Shown one piece after another: positions 16,860 through 23,715 of a DNA stretch of 49,170 nt; the first letter of the stretch is position 1; the number at the start of each line of letters is the position of its first letter. The notes beneath the pieces are model-generated. The model was not told where the DNA came from. It saw only the letters and a program-made list of their open reading frames with translations, and ran no database searches. The position numbers and the translations under genes were made by a program. This DNA comes from Parafrankia sp. EUN1f (GTDB taxonomy: Bacteria > Actinomycetota > Actinomycetes > Frankiales > Frankiaceae), in contig NZ_ADGX01000059.1 in assembly GCF_000177675.1 (NCBI RefSeq), positions 1 through 49,170 of the forward strand, written 5' to 3'.

Positions 16860-17855
16860 GTGAGTGGATTCGGTCTGGTCGCATCACCCGTCCTGGCTGG
16901 CGCGCCGATCGTGCGCGACGGCCTGCTCCGGCTGGACTCGGCGCGGCGGGAGGCGAGCTGGGCCGCCGCGCAGGTCGTCGTCACCGACGACCGGGGCCGG
17001 TTCCCGATCGACCAGGCCGACGGCCCGCCTCGGCTGCGCACCTACGACGCGGCGGAGATCGCCGCCGCACCACCGTCGGACGCACTGCTGCTCGGCGAGG
17101 CCGACAGCGTCGTCTACTGGGGGATACGCGCCCCAGCCCCATCCGTGGCCGACTTCGGCGGCGACGACCCCGCGCAGTGGCTGGACCTGTTCACGGTGGG
17201 CGCCGACTTCCCCGCGGTGCACGCAGCTCTGGCGGCCACCGCGACCGCCCTGCTGAACTGGCACGGCCGGGCCCGCTTCTGCGCCCGCGACGGCTCGCCC
17301 ACCCACGTCACCAACGGCGGCTGGGCCCGGGTGTGCGAGGCCGAGCAGCACGAGGAGTACCCGCGCACCGACCCGGCCGTGATCTGCCTGGTGCACGACG
17401 GCGCGGACCGGGTGCTGCTGGCCCGCCAGCGGGTCTGGCCCGCCGGTCGCTTCTCGGTCCTGGCCGGCTTCGTCGAGGCCGGGGAGTCACTGGAGGCCTG
17501 CGTCGCCCGCGAGATGGCCGAGGAGGTCGGGGTGGCCGTCCGTGACATCGGCTACCTGGGCAGCCAGACCTGGCCCTTCCCGCGATCCCTCATGATCGGG
17601 TTCCAGGCCGTCGCGGACCCCGAGGCGCCGCTGCGCCTGGACGACGAGGAGATCGTCGAAGCACAGTGGGTCACCCTGGACGAGCTGCGCCCGGCCCTGG
17701 CTCGCACCGCCTGGCCCGCCGCCGGCACCACCGCGGACGGCCAGCTGTACCTGCCCGGCCGCCTGTCCATCGCCCGAACGATGATCGATGCCTGGGCCCT
17801 GGCCCGCACAGCCCCCAGCATCCCGCCGCAGCCACCCGACCCAGCCGGCGTGTGA
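16860..17855 (+). CDS. nudC: NAD(+) diphosphatase, NudC-type Nudix hydrolase
   Basis: A 331-residue Nudix enzyme that splits NAD(H) to NMN(H) and AMP and can remove NAD caps from RNA. The Nudix box is complete (GFVEAGESLEACVAREMAEE near residues 203-222) and is followed by SQTWPFPRSLM, the NudC-specific motif. The zinc ribbon before it is degraded: Cys141 and Cys159 remain, but their partners are replaced (CARDG and CEAEQH instead of C-x-x-C pairs). GTG 16860 is the start that gives the normal N-terminal domain. It stands alone after the catabolic locus. Confidence 0.92.
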   Translation: MSGFGLVASPVLAGAPIVRDGLLRLDSARREASWAAAQVVVTDDRGRFPIDQADGPPRLRTYDAAEIAAAPPSDALLLGEADSVVYWGIRAPAPSVADFGGDDPAQWLDLFTVGADFPAVHAALAATATALLNWHGRARFCARDGSPTHVTNGGWARVCEAEQHEEYPRTDPAVICLVHDGADRVLLARQRVWPAGRFSVLAGFVEAGESLEACVAREMAEEVGVAVRDIGYLGSQTWPFPRSLMIGFQAVADPEAPLRLDDEEIVEAQWVTLDELRPALARTAWPAAGTTADGQLYLPGRLSIARTMIDAWALARTAPSIPPQPPDPAGV

Positions 17856-17936
17856 GGCCTTGGCCGTCAACCTGGCCGTCAGTCGTCCCGACGATGTCGC
17901 CTGAGCGATCTGGCGGGAGGGGAGTTTAGCGGGAGC

Positions 17937-17942
17937 TATACT
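17937..17942 (+). promoter_or_regulatory. Candidate -10 hexamer for the toxin-antitoxin pair
   Basis: TATACT lies four bases before the ATG at 17946, so transcription would begin at about 17949. This implies a leaderless message or start at GTG 17949. No clear -35 is visible. Confidence 0.4.
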
Positions 17943-17945
17943 CGC

Positions 17946-18313
17946 ATGGTGGAGGGTCGGCAGCGGGATGTCTACCTCGTCAACGAGGTCCGTGACGGAT
18001 CGACGGCCTGGACGTGGCCGCGCATGCCCGGGTTGTGCAAGCGATAGATCTTCTCGCGGAGGCTGGTCCAGGTCTGGGTAGGCCGCTCGTCGACACGATC
18101 AGCGGTTCGTCGTTGCCGAACCTGAAGGAACTCAGACCGGGCACGGTGCGGATCCTGTTCTGCTTCGATCCGTGGCGTTCGAGCATCCTGCTTGTTGCCG
18201 GGGACAAGGCGGGGCAGTGGAACGCCTGGTACGCCGAGGCGATCCCGCTTGCGGAGCAGCGCTACAAGACCTATCTGGTGAAACGCGGTCAGGAAGAGAG
18301 CGATCAGCGATGA
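17946..18313 (+). pseudogene. HigB/Gp49-like toxin gene, frameshifted
   Basis: Two adjoining frames together spell one RelE/HigB-type toxin (phage-derived Gp49-like). The first frame gives RDVYLVNEVRD from ATG 17946. From about base 17996 the frame one base back gives IDGLDVAAHARVVQAIDLL, GPGLGRPLVDTISGS, LKELRPGTVRILFCFDPWR and GDKAGQWNAWYAEAIPLAE. A single missing base (CGTGAC then GGATC, where TGGATC would restore Trp-Ile) explains the break. Intact members cleave mRNA on the ribosome. A GTG at 18014 could still give a truncated 99-residue product. Sequencing error cannot be excluded. Confidence 0.75.
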
Positions 18314-18626
18314 GCGGCTACACACGGTGGTCTGACATCCGCTCCGCACAGGTAGCCCGGGCCGGGGGGAGGAAGCGGTTGCTGCTGGCAGGCAGGAGCT
18401 CCTCGCGGTCGCGGTGGGACATCGGCTTGCCGAAGTGCGTCGGGCGCGGGGGCTGACTCAGCAGCAGGTGGCGGAGCGGATGGGGGTGACCAAGGGCAGG
18501 ATCTCGCAGATCGAACAGGGCTCGCTGTCCGGTCAGGACGTGGTCGCCCGCTACGCCGCCGCTCTCGGAGGCCGACTGCACCAGGCGATCTACTTCGACG
18601 ACGGGGACATCGCCGCGATCGCGTAG
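18310..18626 (+). pseudogene. XRE-family antitoxin gene, frameshifted
   Basis: Partner of the toxin; its ATG 18310 overlaps the toxin stop. The first frame gives MSGYTRWSDIRSAQVARAGG, and the frame one base back then gives EEAVAAGRQELLAVAVGHRL followed by EVRRARGLTQQQVAERMGVT, the helix-turn-helix, ending HQAIYFDDGDIAAIA. The switch falls in a run of six Gs near 18362-18367, so one G has been lost. As written, a 70-residue HTH protein could still start at 18414. Family antitoxins are about 105 residues. Confidence 0.75.
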
Positions 18627-18749
18627 GCTCAGCCGCGCCACGACTCTCTGATCGTTTCCAACTGCGGTACCTGCGCCCCAGTCGTCGCACTCGTCGCCTC
18701 CGCCCGGTCGCGCCGGCGCCGAATCCGATCGGCCACCGCAGCTCAGGAA

Positions 18750-18782
18750 CCCAGGGGTCGCTCGTATCGGGCGGCCCCTGGG
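18750..18782 (-). terminator. Inverted repeat downstream of the SNase-like gene
   Basis: CCCAGGGG (18750-18757) and CCCCTGGG (18775-18782) are perfect complements with a 17-base loop, 44 bases beyond the stop of the minus-strand gene at 18826. It may terminate that gene, or read-through from both sides. Nothing else is seen in the 18627-18825 gap. Confidence 0.4.
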
Positions 18783-18825
18783 CGCTGCCCGGGTCGAAGC
18801 GGGAGGTGCGTGGAAACTGCAGGCG

Positions 18826-19740
18826 TCATTCCGCGCCGACCAGCCGCGGCGCCGGTACCAGGTTGAGCCGCCCGATGGCCTCGGTCACGTCCTGCGGCCA
18901 GAACCACAGGCGGTACTGCGGCGGGATGGTGAAGTAGTCCTCCGGCCCGTGGAGCAGACGAGTGCGCATGTCGGCGCAGTAGCGTTCGCGCCAGGACGTC
19001 GCCTCACCGGCGCGCAGTGACTCGCCGTCGACCTTCTTCTTCGTGACGCGGTAGAGCTTCTCGACCGCTCGGTACTCGTAGGCCAGCAGGGTGTGCGGGT
19101 TGGCCCAGATGCCCTTGGGGGCCTGCGGGTCGGCCGCCGCCGTGGCCGCTTCCAGGAGCAGCGGCAGATCGAGCTCGCCGGGGATGGACGGATAGATCAC
19201 GAACGGGGCGGCCCATCCGGCCGCGATGAGGTCCAGGTTGAAGGTGGCACGCTGCTCGCGGGTGAGGTTGCGCCGTTCGGCCTCGGTGTAGTCGGGAGCG
19301 ACGTAGGCCAGGAGCCGGCTGTTGGTGTCGAAGGGCGGTTGCGCGGCGCGGATGAACAGGTTGCGCCTGCTGCCGTTCGGCTTGGTCAGCCGCTTCTCGA
19401 TGTTCTGCTTCGCGAAGGCCGAGGCTTCCTTGCCCTGCGCGTACTGGAGGGTGCCGGCGGTGCCGGTCTCCAGCTTCGGCAGCAGGAAGGCGGCCAGGCC
19501 CGGGGAGATCGGTGCGCGGCCGTCCTTGATCCATCCAGCGAGCTGTAGGAACTCCTGATCGATGGCCTGGGCCCGCTCCGTGGAACGGGCGGTCACCTCC
19601 GGCGTGTCGACCGAGAGCATGCGGATCGGCATGCGGACGTTCGGTGTGTCGCCGTCGGTCACATCAACCAGTTCCCGACCACCCAGCGAGGGCAGGTTCT
19701 GCCCGGCCGGTGACCACAGCACCTGCACCGCGTCGATCAT
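18826..19740 (-). CDS. Thermonuclease (SNase)-like protein
   Basis: A 304-residue protein. The start is ATG at 19740, directly preceded on the minus strand by a GGGGGGATAACC ribosome site. Near the N-terminus LVDVTDGDTPNVRMPIRMLS then VDTPEV match the staphylococcal-nuclease pattern (DGDT, R-x-x-x-x-D-T-P-E). Further on FDTNSRLLAYVAPDYTEAE resembles the second half of the fold, with the catalytic Arg in SRLLAYV. About 90 residues are inserted between the halves, and a C-terminal region rich in Trp and Tyr (YRLWFWPQDV) is unlike known nucleases. No signal peptide is seen. Nuclease activity is likely but not certain. Confidence 0.65.
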   Translation of the reverse strand: MIDAVQVLWSPAGQNLPSLGGRELVDVTDGDTPNVRMPIRMLSVDTPEVTARSTERAQAIDQEFLQLAGWIKDGRAPISPGLAAFLLPKLETGTAGTLQYAQGKEASAFAKQNIEKRLTKPNGSRRNLFIRAAQPPFDTNSRLLAYVAPDYTEAERRNLTREQRATFNLDLIAAGWAAPFVIYPSIPGELDLPLLLEAATAAADPQAPKGIWANPHTLLAYEYRAVEKLYRVTKKKVDGESLRAGEATSWRERYCADMRTRLLHGPEDYFTIPPQYRLWFWPQDVTEAIGRLNLVPAPRLVGAE

Positions 19741-19988
19741 GGTTATCCCCCCGATAAGCACAGCCTGACGGTCCGTCTGCGTGACCGGCCGGTGACCAGC
19801 CCCGCAGCGCCGCCAGTCTGTCAGAGGAGCACTGGCCGTTGCCGGGTGCGTCGTCCGCGCGACTGCGAATGGATTGTCGTCGCTGCCGCTCCTCGTCCCG
19901 GCCGGCCGGGCGAGACGGGCAGGTAGCAGGGCCGTGTGGAAGGGGCAGGGTGCGCTCGCATCCGTCCGATGGGGGTACCAGGTCTGGT

Positions 19989-21080
19989 GTGACCTTCGGG
20001 CGAGTCCGTTCACGGGCAGCGGCGCTGCTCCCGCTCGTCATCATCGTGGCGGTCTGTCTGATCGACGTGGCTGGCGGCCCTGGTTTCGTCGTCATCGCGC
20101 TCGTCCTCATAGCTCCCCTGCTGGCCGCGAGCATCGTCGGTCCGTGGTTGACCGGTATCTACGCGATCGCGGCGTTTGCCGGGGCGGGTGCGGTGTCGAT
20201 CTGGGACCAGCTCGTGGGACCGCCAGCGGAAGAGAACCGGACCGCGATGGTGGTCCGGCTTGCCGGTATCGCCCTCGGCGGCGGGATTGCCGTGGCCGCG
20301 AGTGTGGTCCGCCAGGCTCGGGAGCGCCGGATGACCGCGCTCGTCCAGGTGGCCGAGGCCGCGCGGCGTGCCATCCTGAACCCGGTCCCGGCGGTTATCG
20401 ACGGCCTACGGTTCACCGCGATGTATCGCAGCGCGGCGGTGGAAGCCGCTGTCGGCGGAGACCTCTATGAGGTGCTGGACACCTGGTGGGGGGTGCGGCT
20501 GCTCGTCGGGGACGTCCGGGGCAAGGGCCTCGACGCGGTCCGGCTCGCCAACCGGGTCCTGGGCTGCTTCCGGGCCCTGGCGGGGCGGCTTGAGGACCCC
20601 GCGGAGCTGGTCGCGGCACTCGACAGCGAGGTCGCCAAGCTTGGCCACGGGAACGGCGAGGACTTCGTCACCGCGGTCGTCGCCCAGGTCGACCATGCCG
20701 GGCGGATGCTCCTGCTCAACGCCGGCCATCCCGACCCACTGCTGGTCCGCGCGGGAAGGGTGACGGCACTCGGCGTCCCGGACCGGCAGCCACCACTCGG
20801 GCTCGGTGTCGCACCCAAGGCAGCCCCCGTCCTTCTCGTCCAGTCCGACCAGGTGCTCTTCTACACCGATGGCCTGGTTGAGGCCCGCAACCCTCGCACA
20901 CGGGAGTTCTTCCCTGTCATCCCAGCCGTGCGGGACGCCTTCACCGACGCGCGGCTGCCCGACGGGACCGCCCGCCTTGTCGACGCACTCATCGAGTGGA
21001 CGGGCGGTTCCCTCAGCGACGACATCGCACTCGTCGCCATGGAACGCCTGGTCGCGAGGGTGAGAGCGAGCACCAGCTGA
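19989..21080 (+). CDS. Membrane-anchored PP2C-type (SpoIIE/RsbU-like) serine phosphatase
   Basis: A 363-residue protein. The first 100 residues hold three or four hydrophobic segments (AALLPLVIIVAVCLIDVAGG, FVVIALVLIAPLLAASIVG, IALGGGIAVAAS). A short linker leads to the SpoIIE phosphatase domain with VGGDLYEVLD (metal-binding Asp), LLVGDVRGKGLDA, LLLNAGHPDPLL, LFYTDGLVEARN and SDDIALVAME. Such phosphatases act on anti-anti-sigma factors and so control stress sigma factors. GTG 19989 is chosen as it precedes the first membrane segment; further in-frame starts upstream would add non-conserved residues. No partner anti-sigma gene lies nearby. Confidence 0.85.
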   Translation: MTFGRVRSRAAALLPLVIIVAVCLIDVAGGPGFVVIALVLIAPLLAASIVGPWLTGIYAIAAFAGAGAVSIWDQLVGPPAEENRTAMVVRLAGIALGGGIAVAASVVRQARERRMTALVQVAEAARRAILNPVPAVIDGLRFTAMYRSAAVEAAVGGDLYEVLDTWWGVRLLVGDVRGKGLDAVRLANRVLGCFRALAGRLEDPAELVAALDSEVAKLGHGNGEDFVTAVVAQVDHAGRMLLLNAGHPDPLLVRAGRVTALGVPDRQPPLGLGVAPKAAPVLLVQSDQVLFYTDGLVEARNPRTREFFPVIPAVRDAFTDARLPDGTARLVDALIEWTGGSLSDDIALVAMERLVARVRASTS

Positions 21081-21143
21081 CGGCCTTCAAAGCTCGGCGA
21101 TCCGTGCCTACCGCCTCGCTGGTACTCCAGTCGATGGCGTCAG

Positions 21144-22394
21144 TCAGGTGGCGGCCGGTGCATGGCGGATGCTGGGGCGCGGGGTGGTCGGGGCGCAGGC
21201 GATGCGTAGGTTCGAGGTGGGGGTTCCGAGAAGGAATCCCTGCCCGTAGTCGAGGGAAGCGTCGCGGGCTGCGGTGAGTTCGGCTGTGGTCTCGATGCCT
21301 TCTGCGACGACGCGGGATCCGATTGCCTGCGCGATGGTGGTGACGCCCGCGGCGACGGCCTGGTGGGCGGGATCCGTGGGCATCCCTCGGACGATGAAAC
21401 GATCGATTTTGATCACATCGGGGCGTAGGCGCAGCACGAGTTGAAGCCCGGCGAAGCAGGTTCCCATGTCGTCGACGACGATCCGGACGTCGTGGTCGCG
21501 CAGGGTCCCGATCGAGGCGATCAGATCATGGTCGTCGTCGAGGTACTCGTTCTCGGTGATCTCGACAGCGAGTCGTTCCGGTGCCCCGGACTCGAGCAGG
21601 ACGCCGACCAGTCCGTTGAGAAGGGTCGAGGGGGAGGCGTTCACCGCGAGGCGGACACCGCCCGGCAGCTCCGGTAAGGCGGTCAGTGCTCTGCGGATGG
21701 CGGCGAGTTCCAGTTCCGGGCCGAGGCCGACGTCCGCGGCGTCGGTGAACAGGGATCCCGGGCCGTGGGGGGAGTTCTCGAGCCGGGTCAGCGCTTCGAG
21801 CGCGACGGGCCGCCCGGTTCTCAGGTCCACGATGGGCTGGTAGGCGATGGTGAAATCACCTTCGTCGATCATGCTCTGGATTCGGCTCCAGGTACGACTG
21901 CGGGCCTCCCACATCTCGCGCAGGTCGCTGACGTATCCCGTCAGGAACTCCGCCAGCAGCCACAGCAGCCGGCCGTCCCGCTCGCCGAGTGACGGCCGGG
22001 GGTGTCGGTTCAGGCAGCCGAGCAGGCCGTAGAGCCGGCCGGATGCGTCGAGGACCGGCATCGCCGCGTAGGCGCCGACACCCAGTTCGCGGACCGAGGT
22101 CGACCACTCGGTGCGGGGGTCGCGGCGGGTGTCCGGGATCAGCGGAGGAAGCGACGCGTTCCGGACCTGCCCGAACAGCCCCTCCTCGTACCGCACACTG
22201 CAGCCGGGTGACAGGCCGAAGGGGCGCGGGTTCCCGCTCATCGCCTGCAGGACCAGCAGCTGCCCGTCGAACCGGCCGAGCCAGGCCAGGTCCATGCCGG
22301 TTCGGCGCCGCAGCAGGCCGAGTAGATCGACGACGGCCGCGCTCGGCTCGGGCACCTCACTCTGCGGCCCCAGACAGACATGCCGACCTGACAC
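21144..22394 (-). CDS. GAF-EAL cyclic-di-GMP phosphodiesterase
   Basis: A 416-residue cytoplasmic protein. Residues about 15-155 form a GAF-like sensor, with LLRRRTGMDLAWLGRFDG and GAYAAMPVLDASGRLYGLLG. Residues about 175-400 form an EAL domain that hydrolyses c-di-GMP. Catalytic and metal residues are present: Glu200 in EALTRLE, VNASPST, VEITENE, the DD pair in VVDDMGTCFAG, VIKIDRF, VAEGIET and Gln in YGQGFL. Activity is therefore expected. GTG 22394 is chosen because GGGAGGGGAG lies just upstream; longer versions would run into the transposase remnant. The gene converges on the PP2C gene. Confidence 0.88.
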   Translation of the reverse strand: MSGRHVCLGPQSEVPEPSAAVVDLLGLLRRRTGMDLAWLGRFDGQLLVLQAMSGNPRPFGLSPGCSVRYEEGLFGQVRNASLPPLIPDTRRDPRTEWSTSVRELGVGAYAAMPVLDASGRLYGLLGCLNRHPRPSLGERDGRLLWLLAEFLTGYVSDLREMWEARSRTWSRIQSMIDEGDFTIAYQPIVDLRTGRPVALEALTRLENSPHGPGSLFTDAADVGLGPELELAAIRRALTALPELPGGVRLAVNASPSTLLNGLVGVLLESGAPERLAVEITENEYLDDDHDLIASIGTLRDHDVRIVVDDMGTCFAGLQLVLRLRPDVIKIDRFIVRGMPTDPAHQAVAAGVTTIAQAIGSRVVAEGIETTAELTAARDASLDYGQGFLLGTPTSNLRIACAPTTPRPSIRHAPAAT

Positions 22395-22439
22395 CAACTC
22401 CCCTCCCGGCAAGGTAACTACCCGCCTTATATGTCTACA

Positions 22440-22792
22440 CACGGCAAACCCAAGAACGGCGAGTGCCGTCAGCGGTGCCCCGTCTACTCCAGCCTGCCGA
22501 AAGCCACCCCGAACACCGAGGCCCGAACGGGCGACACCCACGACCGGGTCCGCCGCGACCGGGTCGAGGACTCCGGCATGGTCACCCTGCGCGTCGGTGG
22601 CCGCCTGCACCACATCGGTATCGGGCGAACCCACCCCGAACCCACGTCGTCCTGCTCGCCCAGGACCTCCACGTCCGCGTTGTCGACGCGACCACCGGCG
22701 AACTGCTGCGGGAGCTCACGATCGACCCCACCCGCGACTACCAGCCCACCGGTCGACCCCGCGGACCAGCCCGCAAAAGCACGACGCCCTGA
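22440..22792 (+). pseudogene. IS481-type transposase, C-terminal remnant with frameshift
   Basis: Residues LPKATPNTEARTGDTHDRVR, RRDRVEDSGMVTLRVGGRL and HHIGIGRTH match, from memory, the C-terminal beta-rich tail of actinobacterial IS481 transposases. Near 22630 the reading frame changes and continues as HVVLLAQDLHVRVVDATTG and LLRELTIDPTRDYQPTGRP to the stop at 22792. The integrase core (DDE) is missing, so this is a decayed fragment. The left limit is approximate. It fills most of the gap between the EAL gene and the tRNA. Confidence 0.72.
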
Positions 22793-22820
22793 ACCAAGAT
22801 CGTAGGTTCAGGGCTATGCC

Positions 22821-22836
22821 GATGTCCTGAGACATC
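22821..22836. terminator. Small hairpin between IS remnant and tRNA
   Basis: GATGTC-CTGA-GACATC is a perfect 6-bp stem with a four-base loop. It lies 7 bases beyond the 3' end of the minus-strand tRNA. It may end tRNA transcription, or it may be the terminal repeat of the IS element. Confidence 0.4.
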
Positions 22837-22843
22837 ACACGCG

Positions 22844-22916
22844 TACCCCGGGTGGGATTCGAACCCACACTGTCGGTGGTTTGAGCACCGTCTCTCTGCC
22901 GTTGGAGTACCGGGGC
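22844..22916 (-). tRNA. tRNA with anticodon CAA (Leu by codon), short variable loop
   Basis: A 73-base cloverleaf on the minus strand. The acceptor stem is GCCCCGG with CCGGGGU (G1-U72 wobble) and discriminator A73. The D-arm is weak (CTC/GAG around AACGGCAG). The anticodon stem is CGGTG/CACCG with loop CTCAAAC, giving CAA. The variable loop is only ACAGT, and the T-arm is GTGGG-TTCGAAT-CCCAC. CCA is not encoded. Normal bacterial leucine tRNAs have a long variable arm, so the charging identity is uncertain. Confidence 0.85.
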
Positions 22917-23115
22917 CGGCACGGAGGTCTCCGGCGCGGGATGCGCAGCGGAACCTCTCGTGGACGACTCTAGCCGGGTAGGGTGCGATTCGACCGCCCG
23001 ACCCGGTCAGATTACGGGCGGGAGGGGTCGGGGCCCGCGTTCGCCGCCTGTTCGTGGTGATCGTGGCCAGCCAACTGCAGAGCCAGTTCACCGTAGAACC
23101 CGGGAGTTCGACTCG

Positions 23116-23715
23116 ATGAGCCAGCCTTCCTCGACGCCGCGTCGGGTCTTGATCGCTGAGGACGAAGCGTTGATCCGGCTGGATCTCCGGGAGATGCTCC
23201 AGGAGGAGGGCTACGAGGTCGTCGGCGAGGCCGGCGATGGTGAGACGGCGGTTGCCCTGGCCGGCAAGCTGCGCCCTGACCTGGTGATCCTGGACGTCAA
23301 GATGCCGAAGATGGACGGTATCGACGCCGGCGCGAAGATCGCCAAGGATCGGATCGCCCCGGTGGTGATCCTCACCGCGTTCAGCCAGCGGGAGCTGGTC
23401 GAGCGGGCCCGCGAGGCGGGTGCCATGGCGTATGTGGTGAAGCCGTTCCAGAAGAAGGACCTGCTGCCGACCATCGAGATGGCGATGAGCCGGTTCACCG
23501 AGATCGTCAGCCTGGAGGCCGAGGTCGAGGACCTGCAGGGCCGCCTGGAGGCTCGCAAGATCATCGAGCGGGCGAAGGGTGTGCTGCAGACCGAGCACTC
23601 GATGACGGAGCCGGATGCGTTCCGTTGGATCCAGCGGACGTCGATGAACCAGCGCCGGACGATGCGGGCCGTCGCGGAGGCGGTTCTGTCGGGTGAGGCG
23701 CTGCCGGGCTCGTGA
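23116..23715 (+). CDS. pdtaR: ANTAR-type response regulator, PdtaR-like
   Basis: A 199-residue two-component regulator acting on RNA. The receiver domain has the acidic pair Glu15/Asp16, phospho-acceptor Asp60 (LVILDVKMPKMDG), Thr87 and Lys109 (VVKPF). The C-terminal ANTAR domain (about 135-190) contains LEARKIIERAKGVLQTEHSM and EPDAFRWIQRTSMNQRRTMR, which bind paired RNA hairpins to prevent termination. ATG 23116 with GGGAG upstream gives the usual N-terminus. The PdtaS-like kinase is not in the window. The next gene starts within its stop codon (GTGA), an unusual link to a receptor-type protein. Confidence 0.95.
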   Translation: MSQPSSTPRRVLIAEDEALIRLDLREMLQEEGYEVVGEAGDGETAVALAGKLRPDLVILDVKMPKMDGIDAGAKIAKDRIAPVVILTAFSQRELVERAREAGAMAYVVKPFQKKDLLPTIEMAMSRFTEIVSLEAEVEDLQGRLEARKIIERAKGVLQTEHSMTEPDAFRWIQRTSMNQRRTMRAVAEAVLSGEALPGS

